Assembly: GCA_016786565.1 (NCBI GenBank)
Contig: JAEUVY010000006.1
Span: 1-47,986 of the forward strand
Direction of reading: 5' to 3'
DNA length: 47,986 bases
Origin: Flavipsychrobacter sp.
Lineage (GTDB): Bacteria; Bacteroidota; Bacteroidia; Chitinophagales; Chitinophagaceae
The notes below the pieces were generated by a model, which was not told where the DNA came from, ran no database searches, and saw only the letters and a program-made list of their open reading frames with translations. Made by a program: the position numbers and the translations under genes. How positions within the stretch are numbered: the first letter of the stretch is position 1; each line of letters opens with the position of its first letter. Shown here one piece after another: positions 44,346 through 47,986 of the stretch.

Positions 44346-44873
44346 CTTCCATTTTCTGATTACCCCAATAGCAAATCCAATCGTCTCATTAGCTTCAGAG
44401 TTAGTTGTGTACATCCTGTAATTATCAACAGGATCACCAAAGTAAACTATTCCAAATTCCGGCATCCAGTAATAATGACAACTCACATCGTAGACACCCT
44501 CTTCATCATAAAAATACGAATATAATGAATATCTTTTTCCCGAAGTAATTATTGCTGTGTCGTCCACATACCTAAAAACCACTTTAGCGCCTTTACGTAC
44601 GGTGTCATCATTGTAAATCAGGTCTTTACTGCCGATGCCTCCACTGTAAAACACCTTTGATTTGTCCTTTAAATTGAATACAAAAAGTTTAGAAAAGCTA
44701 TTACCCGTATTACAGTCCAAAACAACGCTGTCATTCCTAACTGTCACCGTTTGAGAAAAATAACAGGTATCGTTTGGGAATCGTGAATGACTCCCGACCC
44801 AATAATGATCATACCCTTTTTCCTTACACCCTATCGCCAAAAGCGATATCAAACAACAGTATATTCCGCGCAT
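44334..44873 (-). CDS. AT-rich hypothetical lipoprotein a of the accessory island
   Basis: A 179-residue probable lipoprotein (LLAIGC lipobox near residue 16) with a beta-rich, aromatic-rich mature part (DHYWVGSHSRF, HYYWMPEFGIVYFGD). No family is recognised. It is A/T-rich. Its last residues (KWKSQR) and stop are encoded by relic c, so its original 3' end may be lost or altered. The gene follows relic a, the duplicated PLP-enzyme start at 45004. An immunity or surface-exclusion role is conceivable but unsupported. Confidence 0.6.
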   Translation of the reverse strand: MRGIYCCLISLLAIGCKEKGYDHYWVGSHSRFPNDTCYFSQTVTVRNDSVVLDCNTGNSFSKLFVFNLKDKSKVFYSGGIGSKDLIYNDDTVRKGAKVVFRYVDDTAIITSGKRYSLYSYFYDEEGVYDVSCHYYWMPEFGIVYFGDPVDNYRMYTTNSEANETIGFAIGVIRKWKSQR

Positions 44874-44975
44874 CCTATATTAGACTGCATTTTAGCTAAA
44901 TTCCACAAGCATGTAACGCTGGCTGTTTTTCGCATCATGATGTTGTTACCCGCATTGCCAGCCGTCACCGCCGCA

Positions 44976-45004
44976 AAGCGTTGGAGGAAAGTGCGTATGT
45001 CCAT
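44976..45004 (-). pseudogene. Relic a: start of the PLP-enzyme gene
   Basis: On the minus strand the 29 bases read MDIRTFLQR and match the enzyme's start at 43162-43194 except for one substitution and a 2-base loss that shifts the frame. The upstream sequence (45005-45060) probably is the enzyme's original promoter region. A weak continuation at 44921-44950 resembles the EVIITRNTTE segment, but with only about 16 of 27 matches. Confidence 0.6.
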
Positions 45005-45080
45005 AAAAGTAACGTTGTGGCAACCGGCCATTTACCGGTTAACCACAAAATACAAAACGCAGTGAAACAAAGTAGCGGAA

Positions 45081-45854
45081 CTACAGTTGCCAGTGTTCTT
45101 CGAGCCAGCTCTTCATGGGGTTGCTGGTGAAGTCGATGGTAACGGGAACGACTGAAGCATAGCCTTCTTTGAGGGCTTCCACATCGGTGCCGTGGCCTTT
45201 GTCCATATTAACGAACTTGCCAACCATCCAGTAATAGTCGCGTCCGCGCGGATCCTTGCGGTGATCGAACTGCTCTTGCCAGCGCGCATATGCCTGACGG
45301 CAGATCTTGAGCCCTTTGAAGTCGGCAGCTGACACCACCGGCACATTCACATTGAGCAACAGATGCTCGGGCACGGGCTGCGACAACATGCGTGCAGTAA
45401 GCGTTTCGGCTACCTGCGCGGCAATGTTGAAGTCGGCATCAAAGCTAAAATCGAGCAGGGAGAAACCTATGGACGGAATACCCTCTATAGCCGCCTCCAT
45501 GGCCGCACTCATAGTGCCGGAATAAATGACGTTGATAGAATGATTGGCACCGTGGTTGATGCCACTGAGGCACACATCGGGCTTGGTATGCAGTATCTTG
45601 TCGCGGGCAAGCTTCACACAATCGGCCGGTGTGCCGCTGCACTGCCATGCCTCCACATCATCAAACACATCGACCTTATCAAGCCGAAGGGGTTCGCCAA
45701 TGGTGATAGCGTGACCCATACCCGACTGCGGGCTATCGGGTGCCACCACTACTACCCTACCCAGGTGCTTTACCGCGTTTACGAGCGCCCTGATACCGGG
45801 AGCAGTAACACCATCATCGTTCGTTATGAGTATAACCGGCTTATCGTGCTTCAT
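45081..45854 (-). CDS. surE: 5'/3'-nucleotidase SurE
   Basis: A 257-residue metal-dependent phosphatase acting on nucleoside monophosphates. The Asp pair in ILITNDDGVTAPGI, SPQSGMGHAIT, SGINHGANHSINVIYSGTMSAAMEA and the complete C terminus identify SurE. It follows sppA by 16 bp on the same strand. Confidence 0.97.
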   Translation of the reverse strand: MKHDKPVILITNDDGVTAPGIRALVNAVKHLGRVVVVAPDSPQSGMGHAITIGEPLRLDKVDVFDDVEAWQCSGTPADCVKLARDKILHTKPDVCLSGINHGANHSINVIYSGTMSAAMEAAIEGIPSIGFSLLDFSFDADFNIAAQVAETLTARMLSQPVPEHLLLNVNVPVVSAADFKGLKICRQAYARWQEQFDHRKDPRGRDYYWMVGKFVNMDKGHGTDVEALKEGYASVVPVTIDFTSNPMKSWLEEHWQL

Positions 45855-45870
45855 GTTCTTCTTTTGTATG

Positions 45871-47649
45871 CTATTCTACTGTGTACACAAATGGCATGGC
45901 CATCATGGCGCGGCCGTTCATACGCTGCAGTCCTTTCAGCTTCTCGAGCCACTCAAAGCCAGTACCCATCTCTTCGTGCATAGCAGCCTTGATGGCCGCA
46001 GCAGCGCCTGTGTTGTTGTTGATGCGCTTCATAAGCGAGCTGAACTTATCGACAGGTTCGGGGTAAGTAACGATCTTATAAGTAGTAAGACCAGCCTTTG
46101 CTACAGCGCTCGCGATAGCCCGATCGAGGCCACCAAGACCATCTACAAGACCCAGTTCCAGCGCCTTGCCTCCTGTCCACACACGACCCTGCGCGATAGA
46201 ATCGACCACTTCGGGAGCCAGCTTTCTGCCGGTTGCTACACGGCCTTTAAACTTAGCATATATGGTATCGATGGAGCGCTGCATCATAGCACCTTCTTCA
46301 GGAGTAAGCGGACGCACAGCGGTAGGAAAATCGGCATAGGGGGTATTCTTCACACCATCGAACGTGACACCGAGTTTGTTCTTTGCCAGCTTGTCGAAAT
46401 TGAACATCATGCCGAACACGCCAATGCTGCCGGTGATGGTATTGGGCAAGGCGAAAATGCTATCCGCATTGCTGGAAATATAATAACCACCCGATGCCGC
46501 ATAGTTGCCCATAGACACAATAAGCGGCTTCTTCTGCTTGAGCAATGTAAGCTCGCGCAGGATAACCTCGGAAGCAAGCGCGCTACCACCCGGTGAGTTC
46601 ACACGAAGTACTACGGCCTTGATCTTGTCGTTCATGCGCAGCTTGCGGATCTGTTCGCACATGGTCACAGAGGCGATCTGGTAGTCGTCCTCCTGTTCTC
46701 CGTCAACGATGTCACCTTCGGCAAATAATACAGCGATCTTTGAAGAAGCAGATACGCGGTTTGCTTTGACCATGTCGGCATAATCGTTTATAGATACGGT
46801 CTTGATGTCTTCTGATTCAGTGCGGCCCGTCTTGCGCCTGAGCAGTTTTGCCACCTCATCGGCATAGAGAAGACCACCCACCAGGTGATGCTTTAAGGCG
46901 TCTGACGGGAACTGGATGGCACCGGTCTGCGCCAGGAGATGAACTGAGTCGGGACTCATTTGCGCATAGGCACCGGCCGCAGTGATAAACTCCGCCCACA
47001 TAGCATCCTGAAACGCCTTGACCTGCTGCCTGTTGGGCTCGCTCATCTTATCAACCCTGAAAGGCTCTGTGGCACTCTTGAAGCGGCCTGCATAGAATAT
47101 CTCGGGCTGCACCTCCAGCTTGTCGAGGGTTCCTTTGAAGAAACTGAGTATGGTTGCAAATCCTTTCAACTCAATATCTCCTGAGGGATTGAGGAAGATA
47201 CTATCGGCAGCAGACGCGGCGAAGTAGGTGCCCTGTGTGATGTTCTCACCGTATCCGTAAATGAACTTACCCGAAAGACGGAAAGCCTTGAGTGCGTGGT
47301 GCAATTCCTGCAACGTAGCCCAGCCATTGGGTGTTGGGCCCAGCTTGAGATAGATACCCTTTATGGAATTATCGGTGGTGGCGTAATCGATAGCGCGGGT
47401 GATGTCGTACAGACCTGCTTTATAAGACTCACCCTCGCCGAAGGCAGCGAAGGGATTGTTCTCACCGATCTCGTGTATACGTTTTGTGAGGTCTATCTCA
47501 ATGATATCTCCTGCAACCATTGTGTTATCCTTCTCGGTTACAGACTTAGCCACACCCACAACGAGCATGACAAAGAAAACTACCATCAAGATTCCGGAGA
47601 CGATTATGGCGAGCAGGGATGCAAAAAACGAACGAAAAAACTCTTTCAT
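45871..47649 (-). CDS. sppA: Signal peptide peptidase SppA, 67K type
   Basis: A 592-residue membrane-anchored serine protease that degrades cleaved signal peptides. It has an N-terminal transmembrane helix (about residues 8-34) and tandem ClpP-like domains. The catalytic Lys is K191 in AGRFKSATEPF and the Ser is S386 in NYAASGGYYIS, as in E. coli SppA (K209/S409). SPGGSALASEV and TGSIGVFG are also conserved. It heads a two-gene unit with surE. Confidence 0.96.
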   Translation of the reverse strand: MKEFFRSFFASLLAIIVSGILMVVFFVMLVVGVAKSVTEKDNTMVAGDIIEIDLTKRIHEIGENNPFAAFGEGESYKAGLYDITRAIDYATTDNSIKGIYLKLGPTPNGWATLQELHHALKAFRLSGKFIYGYGENITQGTYFAASAADSIFLNPSGDIELKGFATILSFFKGTLDKLEVQPEIFYAGRFKSATEPFRVDKMSEPNRQQVKAFQDAMWAEFITAAGAYAQMSPDSVHLLAQTGAIQFPSDALKHHLVGGLLYADEVAKLLRRKTGRTESEDIKTVSINDYADMVKANRVSASSKIAVLFAEGDIVDGEQEDDYQIASVTMCEQIRKLRMNDKIKAVVLRVNSPGGSALASEVILRELTLLKQKKPLIVSMGNYAASGGYYISSNADSIFALPNTITGSIGVFGMMFNFDKLAKNKLGVTFDGVKNTPYADFPTAVRPLTPEEGAMMQRSIDTIYAKFKGRVATGRKLAPEVVDSIAQGRVWTGGKALELGLVDGLGGLDRAIASAVAKAGLTTYKIVTYPEPVDKFSSLMKRINNNTGAAAAIKAAMHEEMGTGFEWLEKLKGLQRMNGRAMMAMPFVYTVE

Positions 47650-47667
47650 ATATAAGGATTAACGGAA

Positions 47668-47675
47668 CAAAGATA
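47668..47675 (-). promoter_or_regulatory. -7 element of sppA
   Basis: Minus-strand TATCTTTG fits TAnnTTTG and ends 18 nt before the sppA ATG. The nearest TTG is 15 bp upstream, shorter than usual. Confidence 0.5.
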
Positions 47676-47777
47676 CATGCCTGCATCTATCAATAATCAC
47701 AAAGTTTAATAGACGTGGATAATGTGTCTATTAGTTGATGTGAGGATAGCAAGGAGCGGGCAAAAGCGCAAAATATA

Positions 47778-47807
47778 AGAGGGTGGGCATTTTCATGCCC
47801 ACCCTCT
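47778..47807. terminator. Terminator after the T9SS substrate gene
   Basis: A 13-bp perfect stem, AGAGGGTGGGCAT (47778-47790) with ATGCCCACCCTCT (47795-47807), has a GAAA loop on the minus strand and a T-rich tail (TATATTTT). Confidence 0.9.
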
Positions 47808-47832
47808 TTGTCACTATTGTTTATACGGGTTA

Positions 47833-47986
47833 TTACTGCTCCATTACGAAGTGGAACACCTTCTGTTCGGTGCCGCTGCGCAATGTGAGGATGTACATGC
47901 CGTTGGCCAGACTGCCATCTAGGTTGATCTGTGTTTCCAGACGTCCCTGTTTGGTGGTCACTGCGCCACGGTACACTACCTGACCC
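47833..47986 (-). CDS. C-terminal part of a T9SS type A substrate (partial)
   Basis: The last 51 codons of a gene that begins outside the window. The sequence reads GQVVYRGAVTTKQGRLETQ..LANGMYILTLRSGTEQKVFHFVMEQ. The GMYILTLRSG pattern and basic end are those of a type IX secretion C-terminal sorting domain. The rest of the protein cannot be judged. Confidence 0.8.
   Translation of the reverse strand, partial: GQVVYRGAVTTKQGRLETQINLDGSLANGMYILTLRSGTEQKVFHFVMEQ

Noticed and set aside
44921..44950. Second-segment copy next to relic a
   Set aside because: Only about 16 of 27 bases match the EVIITRNTTE segment; too weak to list as a separate relic.
43791..45004. Integron cassette sites (attC)
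   Set aside because: The repeated segments match coding sequence of the adjacent PLP enzyme and lack attC-type paired arms; no integrase is seen.

Overview
The window looks like a chromosomal segment of a Bacteroidota bacterium, most likely Chitinophagia/Chitinophagaceae or a close relative; the taxon is inferred. Supporting signs are promoters of the TTG-N19-21-TAnnTTTG type, a short primary sigma factor without region 1.1, type IX secretion (T9SS) C-terminal sorting domains, a beta-propeller LytS-type kinase paired with a LytTR regulator, a TonB-dependent receptor, a FucP-like sugar transporter with a ROK kinase, and A-rich leaders. Most of the window is ordinary, densely packed chromosome. 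No tRNA, rRNA gene, complete insertion sequence or CRISPR array was seen.

Layout. 0-0.5 kb: two tandem strong promoters fire leftward out of the window, probably into an rRNA operon. 0.5-9.9 kb: housekeeping genes, namely an A-type Fe-S carrier, frr, a fatty-acid-hydroxylase-like enzyme, a small membrane protein, mutS, a PAP2 phosphatase with an LptF/LptG permease, a START-like protein and rpoD. 10-12 kb: a secreted T9SS substrate and two small Cys-rich exported proteins. 12.2-17.4 kb: tgt, then a leftward LytS/LytTR two-component pair. Between them lie two perfect 15-bp repeats with 21-bp phasing that look like a LytTR operator, followed by a possible small transcript. 17.6-26.6 kb: a five-gene polysaccharide operon (bi-domain oxidoreductase, wecB, a multi-PAS kinase, a heparinase II/III-like protein and a GT4 glycosyltransferase). 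26.6-29.2 kb: sugar transporter and ROK sugar kinase, translationally overlapping. 29.3-32 kb: a leftward four-gene operon around an MbnP/MbnH pair, probably for periplasmic copper handling. 32-36.2 kb: leuS (with a REP-like repeat translated in frame), trmB, a DUF5522 protein and an alkyltransferase-like protein. 36.2-39.8 kb: a TonB-dependent receptor, a small exported protein and an RluE-like pseudouridine synthase. 39.8-40.7 kb: a gene-free island of repeats. 40.7-43.2 kb: a lipoprotein, a DUF4177-like protein and an exported class-V PLP enzyme. 43.2-45.0 kb: an AT-rich accessory island. 45-47.6 kb: surE and sppA, then the tail of another T9SS substrate.

The most unusual part is the 43.2-45.0 kb island. 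It holds three unrelated small genes, one resembling a CdiI-type contact-dependent-inhibition immunity protein. They are interleaved with relics of two separate segments of the adjoining PLP-enzyme gene: its first 11 codons and codons about 116-126. One relic is a perfect 33-bp copy of the enzyme's start. This suggests repeated cassette capture, possibly of orphan immunity genes, at the 5' end of a housekeeping gene. Other leads are the LytTR operator with its candidate small RNA, the REP-like insertion in leuS, nearly leaderless mRNAs for mutS, tgt and the pseudouridine synthase, and a degenerate 31-32-bp tandem repeat in the gene-free island.
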